DNA of 64,000 bases from Microbacterium sp. MM2322 (GTDB taxonomy: Bacteria; Actinomycetota; Actinomycetes; Actinomycetales; Microbacteriaceae), in the NCBI RefSeq assembly GCF_964186585.1, contig NZ_OZ075067.1, positions 2,914,001-2,978,000 on the forward strand, written 5' to 3'. Within the stretch, counting starts at the first letter, position 1, and the number at the start of each line of letters is the position of its first letter. The translations under genes and the position numbers were made by a program. The notes beneath the pieces are model-generated. The model was not told where the DNA came from and did no database searches. It was given only the letters and a program-made list of their open reading frames with translations. Below are positions 25,769 through 33,937 of the stretch, one piece after another.

Positions 25769-26158
25769 ATGCGCTCCCTCTCCCCCGACGACCTCGTGCA
25801 GACCTATCTCCGCGCCTTGAGCTACGCGGATGCCGAGCTGGCCGCCAGCCTTTTCACGCCTGACGGGGTCGTGGATTCTCCGCTCTACGGCATGCAAGCC
25901 GCGAGAGACTTCTATCCCGCTCTCTTCGCCGACACTGCCTCATCGGTGCTCACTCTTCGCAAGACTCTCGTCAGCGCCGATGCCGCAACGGTCGCCTTCT
26001 GGTTCGATTTCGACTGGGTCCTCGCGAACGGCACACCCGCGCCGTTCACCGTGGTCGACGTCGCGGAGATCGGCGAGGACGGACTGATCACGCGCCTGCA
26101 CATCGTGTACGACACGCACCCGATCCGGGAGTCCTGGGTCGCGCAGAATGAAGGATGA
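25769..26158 (+). CDS. SnoaL-like/NTF2-fold protein
   Basis: The product has 129 residues with the cone-shaped NTF2-like fold pattern. An N-terminal helix is LVQTYLRALSYADAELAASLF, followed by TPDGVVDSPLYG, a second helix, and strands ending in ITRLHIVYDTHPIRE. Proteins of this type act as isomerases, cyclases or binding proteins, and nothing identifies the ligand. The ATG at 25769 is preceded by GAGAAG. It is divergent from the lipase-like gene, and no operon partner is evident. Confidence 0.75.
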   Translation: MRSLSPDDLVQTYLRALSYADAELAASLFTPDGVVDSPLYGMQAARDFYPALFADTASSVLTLRKTLVSADAATVAFWFDFDWVLANGTPAPFTVVDVAEIGEDGLITRLHIVYDTHPIRESWVAQNEG

Positions 26159-26218
26159 CGCTGCGGAGAGAAGATCGTCCCTGGCGGCGGCCTGCCGACT
26201 CGACCGGTCCTCAGCTGG

Positions 26219-26527
26219 CTAGGCGCGTCTCCACTCCGGCAGCGGGTACTCGCTGTGGGGAGGCGGCGTCGCCAGCACCGCGACGAGGGCTCCCACCACG
26301 AGGACCGAGCTGAGGCCGAGGACGATCCACACGGCGACCCGCCGGGCGCGTGTCGGTCCTTCGCCACCCAGACCGGCATACCCGGCGAGGAACGTCAGAG
26401 ACAGCCAGGCGACCAGCGCGAAGACACCCATCCCGATACCGATCGCCCGCTCCGCGTCATCCGCGTCGGAGTAATCGATCACGGTGAGACCCGGGCCCGC
26501 CAGGCTGAGCCCGGAAAGTCCGAGCAT
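26219..26527 (-). CDS. small integral membrane protein
   Basis: The product has 102 residues with three hydrophobic segments at about 1-17, 30-52 and 67-86, separated by an acidic loop (DYSDADDAE) and a basic loop (RARR). No family is recognised. The frame stays open upstream of the ATG into the end of the lipoprotein gene and encodes further hydrophobic residues (KVAFSVAVTTL), but without a start codon. The annotated start may therefore be too short. It follows the lipoprotein gene in the same direction after 26 bases and is probably cotranscribed. Confidence 0.6.
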   Translation of the reverse strand: MLGLSGLSLAGPGLTVIDYSDADDAERAIGIGMGVFALVAWLSLTFLAGYAGLGGEGPTRARRVAVWIVLGLSSVLVVGALVAVLATPPPHSEYPLPEWRRA

Positions 26528-26553
26528 GAGAGTGGTAACGGCGACGGAAAAAG

Positions 26554-26943
26554 CTACTTTCGGCTGATCCAGACGTTGTCGGAGATCATGTCCCGAACCT
26601 CCCCGCCCCGGTGGTTGATCTCGGCCGCGACACTGGCGCTGTCGCTTATCCGGACGGACACGTAGTCACGCTCGCAGTCTGTGCTCTGCCACACGGCATC
26701 GAGAACGAGCGAGAGACACAGCGTGGCACCGTCGTCAGATCCGCGTGCGAAGTAGACGTCGTACTCATCCGCCATTCCGACGTAGCGAAGCGTCGCCACG
26801 TCGACCTTGCCGGCGGATCCGTCGACGACAGAGTCTGGTCGATCCTCTGCAGTCTGCGCCCGCGCGAACTCGGCCGGCGAGCAACTTGCCAACAGCAAAA
26901 CGGTCGCGACCAGGGTCGGCACCACGAAGCGGCGTGAGCTCAT
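26554..26943 (-). CDS. small lipoprotein of unknown function
   Basis: The product has 129 residues. The signal peptide ends at a lipobox LLLASC, with lipidated Cys at about residue 21. The mature part is acidic and beta-rich, with two cysteines (TLCLSL and STDCERDY) placed to form a disulphide. No named domain is visible. TACATT ends seven bases before the ATG, so its mRNA may be leaderless. It is followed by the three-helix membrane protein gene. Confidence 0.75.
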   Translation of the reverse strand: MSSRRFVVPTLVATVLLLASCSPAEFARAQTAEDRPDSVVDGSAGKVDVATLRYVGMADEYDVYFARGSDDGATLCLSLVLDAVWQSTDCERDYVSVRISDSASVAAEINHRGGEVRDMISDNVWISRK

Positions 26944-27013
26944 ACGCCGGAATGTACACGGCAGCCAGCTCTCGCAGCACCCCGCGGCATCCGTCGCATC
27001 CCCGCGGAGAACG

Positions 27014-27045
27014 ACGAAGCCCCCGTCCGAGGACGGGGGCTTCGT
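27014..27045 (-). terminator. hairpin terminator after rpsN
   Basis: A perfect 14-bp stem (27014-27027 with 27032-27045) with a CGAG loop starts 16 bases beyond the rpsN stop. On the minus strand it is followed by a mixed, moderately T-containing tail. It closes the rpmB-rpmG-rpsN operon. Confidence 0.85.
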
Positions 27046-27060
27046 GTGTGAAACAGGTGC

Positions 27061-27366
27061 TTACCAGCTCGACTTGGTCACGCCGGGCAGCTCGCCACGG
27101 TGTGCCATCTCGCGGAAGCGGACACGCGAGATGCCGAACTTCGACAGGTGGCCGCGGGGGCGTCCGTCGATGGCGTCGCGGTTGCGCAGGCGAACCGGCG
27201 ACGCGTTGCGGGGAAGCTTCTGCAGGCCGACACGAGCGGCCTCGCGGGCCTCGTCGGTCGCGTTCGGGTCCACGAGGGTCTTCTTCAGCTCGGCACGCTT
27301 CTCGGCGTAACGGGCGACGATGACCTCGCGCTGGTTGTTGCGCGCGATCTTGCTCTTCTTCGCCAT
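27061..27366 (-). CDS. rpsN: 30S ribosomal protein S14, zinc-independent form
   Basis: The 101-residue S14 starts [15 protein letters not shown] and ends [23 protein letters not shown], the universal C terminus. It lacks the CxxC-CxxC zinc ribbon of the short S14, so it is the long, cysteine-free C-minus type. It is the last gene of rpmB-rpmG-rpsN. In mycobacteria and streptomycetes the equivalent C-minus cluster is repressed by Zur; here no Zur-like site was seen upstream of rpmB. Confidence 0.97.
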   Translation of the reverse strand: MAKKSKIARNNQREVIVARYAEKRAELKKTLVDPNATDEAREAARVGLQKLPRNASPVRLRNRDAIDGRPRGHLSKFGISRVRFREMAHRGELPGVTKSSW

Positions 27367-27370
27367 GCGA

Positions 27371-27541
27371 TCAGCGCTCCTCTCGGAATTCGACGTGCTT
27401 GCGGATCACCGGGTCGTACTTCTTGAGCACGATGCGGTCGGGGTTGTTGCGGCGGTTCTTGCGCGTCACGTAGGTGTACCCCGTGCCGGCGGTCGAGCGC
27501 AGCTTGATGATCGGACGTACGTCCTGAGCCTTCTTCGCCAT
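27371..27541 (-). CDS. rpmG: 50S ribosomal protein L33, zinc-independent form
   Basis: The 56-residue L33 reads [20 protein letters not shown] at the N terminus and ends [11 protein letters not shown]. It has no cysteines, so it is the C-minus form. Its ATG overlaps the rpmB stop by one base (TAATG), giving tight coupling. The rpsN start follows five bases after its stop. Confidence 0.96.
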   Translation of the reverse strand: MAKKAQDVRPIIKLRSTAGTGYTYVTRKNRRNNPDRIVLKKYDPVIRKHVEFREER

Positions 27542-27777
27542 TAGAGCTTCACACCCTTCGCGAGGAGGTCCTTCACGACCGACTCGATGCCGCGGGCGTC
27601 GATGACCTTGATGCCCTTAGCCGAGACGTTCAGCGTGATCTTGCGACCAAGCGAAGGAACGAAATAGGTCTTCTTCTGCACGTTCGGGTCGAAGCGGCGC
27701 TTCGTCCGGCGGTGCGAGTGCGAGATGTTGTGACCGAAGCCGGGAACAGCTCCAGTCACCTGGCACACTGCTGCCAT
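27541..27777 (-). CDS. rpmB: 50S ribosomal protein L28
   Basis: The 78-residue L28 has the N-terminal [18 protein letters not shown] stretch and the [12 protein letters not shown] motif. The single cysteine and the PGFG.x.SHSHRR pattern match the RpmB2-type (C-minus) protein of mycobacteria. AAGGAG precedes the ATG. The mRNA appears to have a leader of about 130 bases: a TAGACT -10 element lies on the minus strand at 27919-27924. The leader contains short dyads (ACGGC/GCCGT near 27850) that could allow feedback control. Confidence 0.96.
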   Translation of the reverse strand: MAAVCQVTGAVPGFGHNISHSHRRTKRRFDPNVQKKTYFVPSLGRKITLNVSAKGIKVIDARGIESVVKDLLAKGVKL

Positions 27778-27918
27778 AGTGATTCTCCTTAGTACCGTGA
27801 CACCGGACGGTGCCACCCAAGATCCCTTGTCTGCACCCCGCATCCGGACACGGCTGTAGGCCGTCTTCTGGAGGTGGGATGCGAACTGCGTGCTGGAGTG
27901 CGCGCAGACGAAGAGTCA

Positions 27919-27924
27919 GTCTAG
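27919..27924 (-). promoter_or_regulatory. putative -10 element of the rpmB operon
   Basis: TGC precedes TAGACT on the minus strand, an extended -10 like those seen upstream of several genes here. No clear -35 was found. It implies a leader of roughly 130 bases before rpmB. Confidence 0.5.
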
Positions 27925-27948
27925 CACGGCCGGGCGTGTCGGCTTGAC

Positions 27949-28575
27949 TCAGCCGGATGCGGCGGCCATGGCCTCGTCGTATGTCTGCTCCGGGTCGTCC
28001 ATGAGTCGCGCGGTCACGGCGGCGTGGGCGCGGGTGTAGGGACCGCCCGTCGCGAGAGCCCACTCGACCTGCGGTCGGCCGGGCTCGCCGATCGTCGCGA
28101 AGGCCTCGCTCAGGCTCCGCCGGGTGTCGTCCTCGCCGCGGGCGAACTGCGTCGCCAGGGTCGTTGCGAGAGCGGATGCCTCGTCTGCCGGCACGTGCCG
28201 GGCTGCGGTGCGCCACGCGACGCGTGCGACGGAGTCGTCGGCATCCGTCAGCAGTTCGGTCGTGATCGCCGGCCAGACGCGCGGACCGCCGATCTTCGAC
28301 ATCGTGTGGAGCGCCTGCGCGCGGATCTGCGCCCCGCGGGAGCGCAGTTCGCCGATGAGCTGGTCGAGAACCTCGTCGGCGTCGTGGCGGGTCAGCGCCC
28401 ATGTGAGCATCTCGCGCACGAGGAACTGCGGCTCGATGCGGCACTGCGCCACGAGCACCGGCACGTACTCGGGCTGCGGGTAGGTGCCGGCCGTCATGGC
28501 GGCCTGCACGCGCGATGACGGATCGAGCGAAGTGAGCGCCGCCTCGAGGCGGTCTGCTGCGGACGTCTCGGTCAT
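27949..28575 (-). CDS. HEAT-repeat domain protein
   Basis: The product has 208 residues made of repeated antiparallel helix pairs of about 30 residues (for example VREMLTWALTRHDADEVLDQLI, IRAQALHTMSKIGGPRVWPAIT and VARVAWRTAARHVP). Such HEAT/PBS-lyase-like scaffolds bind proteins or, in the AlkD-type family, damaged DNA. No catalytic residue of AlkD is obvious. It stands beside a 3-methyladenine DNA glycosylase gene in the same direction, but a 185-base gap with a strong palindrome separates them. Confidence 0.8.
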   Translation of the reverse strand: MTETSAADRLEAALTSLDPSSRVQAAMTAGTYPQPEYVPVLVAQCRIEPQFLVREMLTWALTRHDADEVLDQLIGELRSRGAQIRAQALHTMSKIGGPRVWPAITTELLTDADDSVARVAWRTAARHVPADEASALATTLATQFARGEDDTRRSLSEAFATIGEPGRPQVEWALATGGPYTRAHAAVTARLMDDPEQTYDEAMAAASG

Positions 28576-28659
28576 GGGTCACCTCGCGGGGTCGGGCGGG
28601 ATGCGGCATCCCACACCTTCGGCAACGTCAGGGCCCGTGCGGGTGTTCCCGGCGGCCGG

Positions 28660-28733
28660 TTCGCGAGGAGATGCGGCGTCGCGAGGAGCGTTCGGTGTGA
28701 ATCGCTCCTCGCGAGCCGACATCTCCTCGCGAA
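28660..28733. repeat. nested palindromic repeat with a different motif
   Basis: The outer arms are 14 bp and perfect (28660-28673 with 28720-28733), and the inner arms 12 bp and perfect (28679-28690 with 28703-28714). CGCGAGGAG occurs in each arm: twice direct, twice inverted. Length and geometry match the repeats at 24525 and 59411, but the sequence is unrelated. Confidence 0.85.
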
Positions 28734-28760
28734 GCCGCACCTCGATTCAGCCGATCTACC

Positions 28761-29426
28761 TCAGCCGGCGGCGTCCTGCGCCCCGCGCCCCCAGCGGAAC
28801 GCCGACACCGTCGGGTCGCCCGCGATCCAGAAGCGCCACGGGAAGGCATCCGTCCCGGCGACCCCCGCTACGCCGACGCGGGGCCCCGTCGCGATCTCGG
28901 CCAGCGGCTCCGCAGGCAGGGACAGCCGCGCACTCGCGCCGGCCCGCTCCTCCCCCGTGATCGCATCGATACCGTCGTGCACGGGATGCCGGAGCCCCAC
29001 CGCCTCGCCGAGCCGACCCGGTCCGCGCGCCAGGTCCCGCGCGAGGCGCGCCGCTGGCCGGCGCGCGTGCGCGGCATCCGCGCCCTCGACGACCTCGCCG
29101 CCGCGCAGCAGGATTCCACCGGCCACACCCTCCGGACCGCAGACCACGTTGACGCACGAATGGATGCCGTGGCTCAGGTACACGTACAGGTGCCCGGGTT
29201 CTCCCCACATCGTCGCGTTGCGGGCGGTCGGCCCCATCCGCGCGTGCGAGCCGGGGTCAACGAGGGGGCCGGTGCCCTGCCCGTGATAGGCCTCGGCCTC
29301 GGTGATCCGGACGGCGACGACGCCGGTCGCCGTCGTCACCCGGAGGACTCCCCCCAGCAGCGTCGGCGCGACATCGGCGGGGAGACCGGCGAGCGCCTCA
29401 CGCGTCGCGGGGGCGAGCGAGGTCAC
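28761..29426 (-). CDS. 3-methyladenine DNA glycosylase (AAG/MPG family)
   Basis: This 221-residue enzyme excises alkylated purines from DNA. It has the AAG motifs VRITEAEAYHGQ with the catalytic Glu, GHLYVYLSHGIHSCVNVV and the C-terminal GPRVGV segment. Start is a GTG overlapping the stop of the upstream gene by four bases. Length is normal for the family. Linkage to the beta-propeller gene is by overlap only, and a shared role is not evident. Confidence 0.93.
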   Translation of the reverse strand: MTSLAPATREALAGLPADVAPTLLGGVLRVTTATGVVAVRITEAEAYHGQGTGPLVDPGSHARMGPTARNATMWGEPGHLYVYLSHGIHSCVNVVCGPEGVAGGILLRGGEVVEGADAAHARRPAARLARDLARGPGRLGEAVGLRHPVHDGIDAITGEERAGASARLSLPAEPLAEIATGPRVGVAGVAGTDAFPWRFWIAGDPTVSAFRWGRGAQDAAG

Positions 29427-30811
29427 AGTGCGGGAGCCTTCCGGCACCACGCGACGTCGAACCCGTCGATGGTGGTCACCTTCGTGCCGTCGAGCGCGAA
29501 GATCCTCGTCTCGAGCTTCTGAGGCAACGGCAGCGTGTACCCGTCGTACGCGTTGTCGACGACGTCGGGCGCGACGACGAGGGCGGCGTACCGGCCGCTC
29601 GGCGACACGCAGGTCTGCAGCAAACCGTCCGCGGGGTCGACCTCGGCGACGACGCTGGTCTTGCCGGCGGCATCCACTCGCGTGACACTCGTCGCCAGCG
29701 GGGTCATGCCGTCGAAGGGAGTGAGGGCGCGGAGTGTCGACCCGTCCGACATCGCGAGGACGGACCCGGTCTGTCCGAGCTTCTCCGGAGTCGGCGGGAG
29801 GGCCTTCTCCTTCGCCGAGGCGAGGTCGACGACCGCCGGTCCGTTGATGCGTTCGATGTAGGCGGTCGTGCCCGAGATGTCGTCGATGCCCGCCGCGTTG
29901 CCGAGCTCGACGGGGGCGGCGCCCGCGGACGAGACGAGGCTCAGCGCGCCATCGAAGGTGAGCATGAGGATCGTGTCGGTCCCCGGCACGAACCGCCAGT
30001 CCTCGACGCGCGGGTCGGCACCGGTGACCGTGATCTCGGCCGGCTTCGCGGTCGGGTCGGCGGTCGACCCGGTGAACAGGAGACTCTCCCGTCCCCCGGA
30101 TGCCGAGATGTCGGCATCCGTGAACGTGTAGCCGATCGTGTTTCCGCGCTCGGCGCTCTGCAGGTTCGTCACCACGCCCTTGCCGGGGAGGGTGAGCTCC
30201 TGCGGCTTCGAGCCGTCGGTGCGGGTGACGATCAGATGCGAAACGCCGTCCTCGAGCGTCGAGACGACGAGGTGCGCGGCGGTCGCACGGAAGTCCTCGA
30301 TGTGCTCGTTCTCGAAGACGGGCTCGTTGTCGCCGTCGAGGCCGACGCGGTAGATCTTGTCGCCGCCGGAACTGCGCTGCAGGACGTAGGAGTGCAGCTT
30401 CGGCGTCGTGAACGACTCCTCGAGCGTCGAGGTGGGCCCGCCGCCGAGCCCGGCGAGCCGATCGATGCGGATCGAGTACCTCGTCTCGTCCCAGAGCGGG
30501 TCGGCAAAGCGGATGCCGACGCTTCGACCCGACGTATCGACGGTGAACTTCGCCGCCGGCGTCACGGTGACCTGGGCGGCATCCACCTTCTTCAGCGACT
30601 GCGTCGTCTCGAAGATGAGTCGAGAACCGGCGGAGCCGACCGCGGCCGTCACATCGGACTGCACCGACGTGACCCGCGGGCCCTGCAGGGTCGTGACGAC
30701 GCCGCCGCCGAGCGCGACCACTCCCAGCACCGCGACGACAGCGAGCACCCGCACCGAGAAGCCGCGCGCCTTTCGCCGTTGGCGTTGTGCGCGCCGACCG
30801 TCAGAACTCAT
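29423..30811 (-). CDS. membrane-anchored beta-propeller-like protein
   Basis: The product has 462 residues: a basic N terminus, one transmembrane helix at about 18-42, then an extracellular region of repeated four-stranded units (for example YVLQRSSGGDKIYRVGLDG, HLIVTRTDGSKPQEL, TILMLTFDGALSLVSS) that resembles TolB/WD40 propellers. Its N-terminal outside part (about 60-130) may be a small Ig-like domain. No catalytic motif is visible, so a binding or scaffolding role at the envelope is inferred. It overlaps the TIGR03943 gene by 11 bases and is probably at the end of the zinc transcript. Confidence 0.7.
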   Translation of the reverse strand: MSSDGRRAQRQRRKARGFSVRVLAVVAVLGVVALGGGVVTTLQGPRVTSVQSDVTAAVGSAGSRLIFETTQSLKKVDAAQVTVTPAAKFTVDTSGRSVGIRFADPLWDETRYSIRIDRLAGLGGGPTSTLEESFTTPKLHSYVLQRSSGGDKIYRVGLDGDNEPVFENEHIEDFRATAAHLVVSTLEDGVSHLIVTRTDGSKPQELTLPGKGVVTNLQSAERGNTIGYTFTDADISASGGRESLLFTGSTADPTAKPAEITVTGADPRVEDWRFVPGTDTILMLTFDGALSLVSSAGAAPVELGNAAGIDDISGTTAYIERINGPAVVDLASAKEKALPPTPEKLGQTGSVLAMSDGSTLRALTPFDGMTPLATSVTRVDAAGKTSVVAEVDPADGLLQTCVSPSGRYAALVVAPDVVDNAYDGYTLPLPQKLETRIFALDGTKVTTIDGFDVAWCRKAPAL

Positions 30812-31574
30812 ACGGATCCTTGGGCTGGTCGACGGGTTTCACGGATGCCGCTTTCACCTGCAACTGCCCGTCCACGTCGCGGATGGTGCCCGTCACCGTG
30901 ACCCACTGGCCGTTGCTCGGAATGTCGTCGGCCGCGACCGGCAGGCTCGCCGGCTGCGCGTCGATCACGCAGTGCGTGATGATCAGGCGGGTCAGATCGA
31001 ATCCGCCCTGACCGCGCGCGACGAAGCCGGTCAACGAGATCTCGGTGCCGTCGAACACTTCCGGGTCGGTCGCCGTGGCGAACACGCTCGCCCAGTCGCC
31101 GATCCCGAACGACGCGGTGTCTCCCGTGATGGCGAGCGCGACGGTGTCGGCGCCCTGGAACAGCGGCGCAGCCCCGGTGTTGCGCGAGGCAGCCAGCTCG
31201 GCCGACAGGGTCGCGGGCGGCACGGCGAGCATCGTCCCCGCGACGCCGAGGGCGAGCACCCCGCCCGCGATCGTCGCGGCGGTGCCGACGAGCTGGCGCG
31301 CCGTGCGCGGGTCGGGGTGATGCGCGTGGTCGTGCTCGGCGGGCGCCGGCGCGTCGCCGTGATCGTGCCCGTGGTCTTCCGCCGCGCCCAGGGGCAGCAG
31401 GACGCTCAGGACCGAGCCGATGAGCGCGAGCACCGCCATCGACACCGCGAACCACGACGACTCGGGGTTGATGTAGAGGCTCAGCCGGTCGGTGAGCGCG
31501 AGGGCGATGGTCAGGGCGGCGATGGATGCCACGGCGCCGACGCCCAGCATCCGGAACCACACGTTGTCACGCAA
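30801..31574 (-). CDS. TIGR03943/YcgQ-type permease partner protein
   Basis: The product has 257 residues with membrane helices at about 9-30, 40-64 and 95-118, and a histidine/aspartate-rich loop (EDHGHDHGDAPAPAEHDHAHH at about 67-87) able to bind metal. The outside C-terminal domain contains the conserved ITHCVIDA segment. The family is always found with a COG0701 permease, as here, and is Zur-associated in several bacteria. Its start overlaps the permease stop. The transported species is not established; zinc or a zinc-carrier complex is the likeliest from context. Confidence 0.85.
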   Translation of the reverse strand: MRDNVWFRMLGVGAVASIAALTIALALTDRLSLYINPESSWFAVSMAVLALIGSVLSVLLPLGAAEDHGHDHGDAPAPAEHDHAHHPDPRTARQLVGTAATIAGGVLALGVAGTMLAVPPATLSAELAASRNTGAAPLFQGADTVALAITGDTASFGIGDWASVFATATDPEVFDGTEISLTGFVARGQGGFDLTRLIITHCVIDAQPASLPVAADDIPSNGQWVTVTGTIRDVDGQLQVKAASVKPVDQPKDPYEF

Positions 31575-32598
31575 GGAGGTTCACCACCCCTCCGATGGCG
31601 GCCGCCGCGAGGACGACTGCGGCCACGAGGACGCCGAGCACCCGGCCGCGGAAGGTGGTGCGGAGGAGTGCCAGCATCTTCACGTCGACGAGGGGCCCGA
31701 CGAGGAGGAAGGCGACGATCGCGCCGGGCGTGAAGGTCGACGCGAACGACAGCGCGAAGAAGGAGTCGACGTTCGAGCAGATCGACACGATCATGGCGAG
31801 CATGATCATGGCCGCGATCGACAGCGCCGGGTTCGAGCCGATCGACAGCAGCACGTCGCGCGGCACGATCACCTGGACGGCGCCGGCGACGGCCGAGCCG
31901 ATGATGAGGGCGGGCATGACGGCCCGCAGCTCGACGACGAACTGGGCGAGGCTCCGCCGCCCGCGGTCTCCGGTCACTCCCTGCTCGGCGAGGCACGCGT
32001 CGCGGAAGCGGTCGGTGATCAGAGCGTCGGGGTCGGGATGCCGGCTGTACAGCCATCCGATGACGTTCGCGATGAGGTACCCGCCCAGCAGGCGGGCGAC
32101 GAGGATGCCGTCGTCGAAGCCGAACGCCTGGTGGGTGGTGATGATGACGATCGGGTTGACGATGGGCGCCGCGACGAGGAAGGTCAGCGTCTCGGCGACC
32201 GAGAAGCCGCGCATCATCAGCCCGCGGGCGAACGGGACGTTGCCGCACTCGCACACCGGGATGAGCATGCCGAGCAGCGACAGGACGGCGCGGCGACCCC
32301 AGGGGTTCCGCGGCATCCAGCGTTCGATGACGCCCGGCGGAACCCACACCTGCACGACGATCGACAAGATGACGCCGAGCATGACGAACGGCAGCGACTC
32401 GATGAGGACGCTGAGCGCGAGGGTCAGCCCGTCCTGAGCGCGGGTGGGAAGCTCCGGCGACGGGCTCCAGAGCGCAACCCCGACGAGCGCGAGGACGGCG
32501 ATGAATCCGAGGCCCAGCGCGAGAGCACCTCGGCCGGCCGACCCCCGCACGGGGCCGGACGACGAGCGAGGTGCCGCGGGGCGGACCTCAGTCCGCAC
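31567..32598 (-). CDS. permease of the COG0701/UPF0718 family
   Basis: This 343-residue membrane protein has about eight helices in two repeats. The family landmark IPVCECGNVPFARGLM is present, and the second repeat carries VSICSNVDSFFALSFAS. The cysteines in these segments may touch a metal or thiol cargo. GTG start overlaps the zur stop region by 11 bases. With its partner gene downstream and zur upstream it forms an accessory part of the zinc-starvation operon. Confidence 0.88.
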   Translation of the reverse strand: MRTEVRPAAPRSSSGPVRGSAGRGALALGLGFIAVLALVGVALWSPSPELPTRAQDGLTLALSVLIESLPFVMLGVILSIVVQVWVPPGVIERWMPRNPWGRRAVLSLLGMLIPVCECGNVPFARGLMMRGFSVAETLTFLVAAPIVNPIVIITTHQAFGFDDGILVARLLGGYLIANVIGWLYSRHPDPDALITDRFRDACLAEQGVTGDRGRRSLAQFVVELRAVMPALIIGSAVAGAVQVIVPRDVLLSIGSNPALSIAAMIMLAMIVSICSNVDSFFALSFASTFTPGAIVAFLLVGPLVDVKMLALLRTTFRGRVLGVLVAAVVLAAAAIGGVVNLLA

Positions 32599-33028
32599 GA
32601 GCCCCGGGCGCCGCGGGTTCGCGCCCCGCAGCGTGCGTCGCGAGTGCCGCGCACTCCGCGCAGGTGCCGAAGATGTCGACCACGTGCTCGGCGTCGGTGA
32701 ATCCGTTCGCCGCTGCGGTGCGCTTCGCCCAGGTCTCGACCTCGTCGGCCTGGATCTCGACGGCCTTGCCGCACACGCGGCAGATCAGGTGGTGGTGGTG
32801 GCCGGTGCTGGCGCACGCGCGGTAGATCGCTTCGCCCTCGGGCGACTGCAGCTGGTCGGCCTCTCCGCTCGCGGCGAGGGTGGCGAGGGCGCGGTAGACG
32901 GTCGCGAGACCGATGCCGGTGTTCTCATCGCGGAGCGCGGCGTGCAGATCCTGTGCGCTCACGAATCCCGGGGCGTCGGACAGTGCGGAGCGCACGCGCT
33001 CGCGCTGCCAGGTGTTGCGCTGGGCCAT
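32588..33028 (-). CDS. zur: Fur-family zinc uptake regulator
   Basis: The 146-residue regulator has a Fur winged helix (GLATVYRALATLAASGEAD), the metal site HHHHLICRVCGKAVE and a structural zinc CxxC pair (CAECA plus CRVC). Assignment to Zur rests on its position inside a znuACB operon. It would bind the palindrome at 35714-35728 when zinc is plentiful. TAGAAT on the minus strand ends six bases before the ATG, so zur and the permease pair also have their own leaderless promoter inside the end of znuB. Confidence 0.92.
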   Translation of the reverse strand: MAQRNTWQRERVRSALSDAPGFVSAQDLHAALRDENTGIGLATVYRALATLAASGEADQLQSPEGEAIYRACASTGHHHHLICRVCGKAVEIQADEVETWAKRTAAANGFTDAEHVVDIFGTCAECAALATHAAGREPAAPGARAD

Positions 33029-33037
33029 GGCCGGATT

Positions 33038-33937
33038 CTACGCGCGCACGCTAGCGACCGGCTGGGTGCGGCGGGAGGCATCCGTCCGCTGCACCCGACC
33101 CCGACGGTCGCCGACGATGCGGCAGACGAGGTAGATGACGAACGAGATCGTCGTGATGTACGGGCTGACGGGGAGGGTGCCCGCGACGGCGAGCAGGATG
33201 CCGCCGACCGCCGAGACGAACCCGAACGTCGCCGCCAGCAACGGCACCGCGACAGGACCGTTCGCGATGCGCACGGCTGCGGCGGCAGGCGTCACCAGCA
33301 GTGCGAGGACGAGGAGCGCGCCGATGATGTGCACCGCGACGGCGACCGCGAGCCCGAGCAGCAGCATGAAGGCGAGCGAGATCAGCCCGGTGGGCACGCC
33401 GCGGGCGGCGGCGGACTGCGGGTCGAGGGAGTCGAACCTCAGGGGCCGCCAGATCATCAGCAGCGCGACCAGCACGATCGCCGAGATCACGACAAGCCAG
33501 GTGAGCTGGTCGGATTGCACCGAGACGATCTGGCCGGTCAGCAGGCTGAACCGGTTGGCGCTCCGCCCGTTGTAGAGCGCGAGGAAGAGGATGCCGAGGC
33601 CCAGGCCGAACGGCATGAGGACGCCGATGATCGAGTTGCGGTCCCGCGCGCGCGCACCGAGCCATCCGATGAGGGCGGCGGCGATCATCGAGCCGACGAT
33701 CGAGCCGGTGACGACGTCGGCGCCGACGAGGAGGGCAGCGGCCGCTCCCGCGAACGAGAGCTCGCTGATGCCGTGGACGGCGAACGCCATGTCGCGCTGC
33801 AGCACGAAGACGCCGATGAGCCCGCCGACGAGACCGAGGATGGCGCCGGCCCAGACCGAGTTCTGCACGAGCGCGAGGATCTGCCCGTACACCGGCACCC
33901 CGCCGAACATGGCATCGGCGATGTCGTCCCAGTTCAT
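33038..33937 (-). CDS. znuB: zinc ABC transporter permease
   Basis: This 299-residue ABC-3 family permease has eight or nine hydrophobic helices. The conserved loop that docks the ATPase is in the second half (PTGLISLAFMLLLGLAVAVAV). HGISELSFAGAA after the second helix is a typical motif. ATG overlaps the znuC stop by four bases. It works with ZnuA and ZnuC to import zinc. Confidence 0.93.
   Translation of the reverse strand: MNWDDIADAMFGGVPVYGQILALVQNSVWAGAILGLVGGLIGVFVLQRDMAFAVHGISELSFAGAAAALLVGADVVTGSIVGSMIAAALIGWLGARARDRNSIIGVLMPFGLGLGILFLALYNGRSANRFSLLTGQIVSVQSDQLTWLVVISAIVLVALLMIWRPLRFDSLDPQSAAARGVPTGLISLAFMLLLGLAVAVAVHIIGALLVLALLVTPAAAAVRIANGPVAVPLLAATFGFVSAVGGILLAVAGTLPVSPYITTISFVIYLVCRIVGDRRGRVQRTDASRRTQPVASVRA

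Noticed and set aside
27778..27920. Zur box before rpmB
   Set aside because: No TGA-AA-n-TT-TCA-like palindrome is present. The dyads there are GC-rich and unlike the znuA site.
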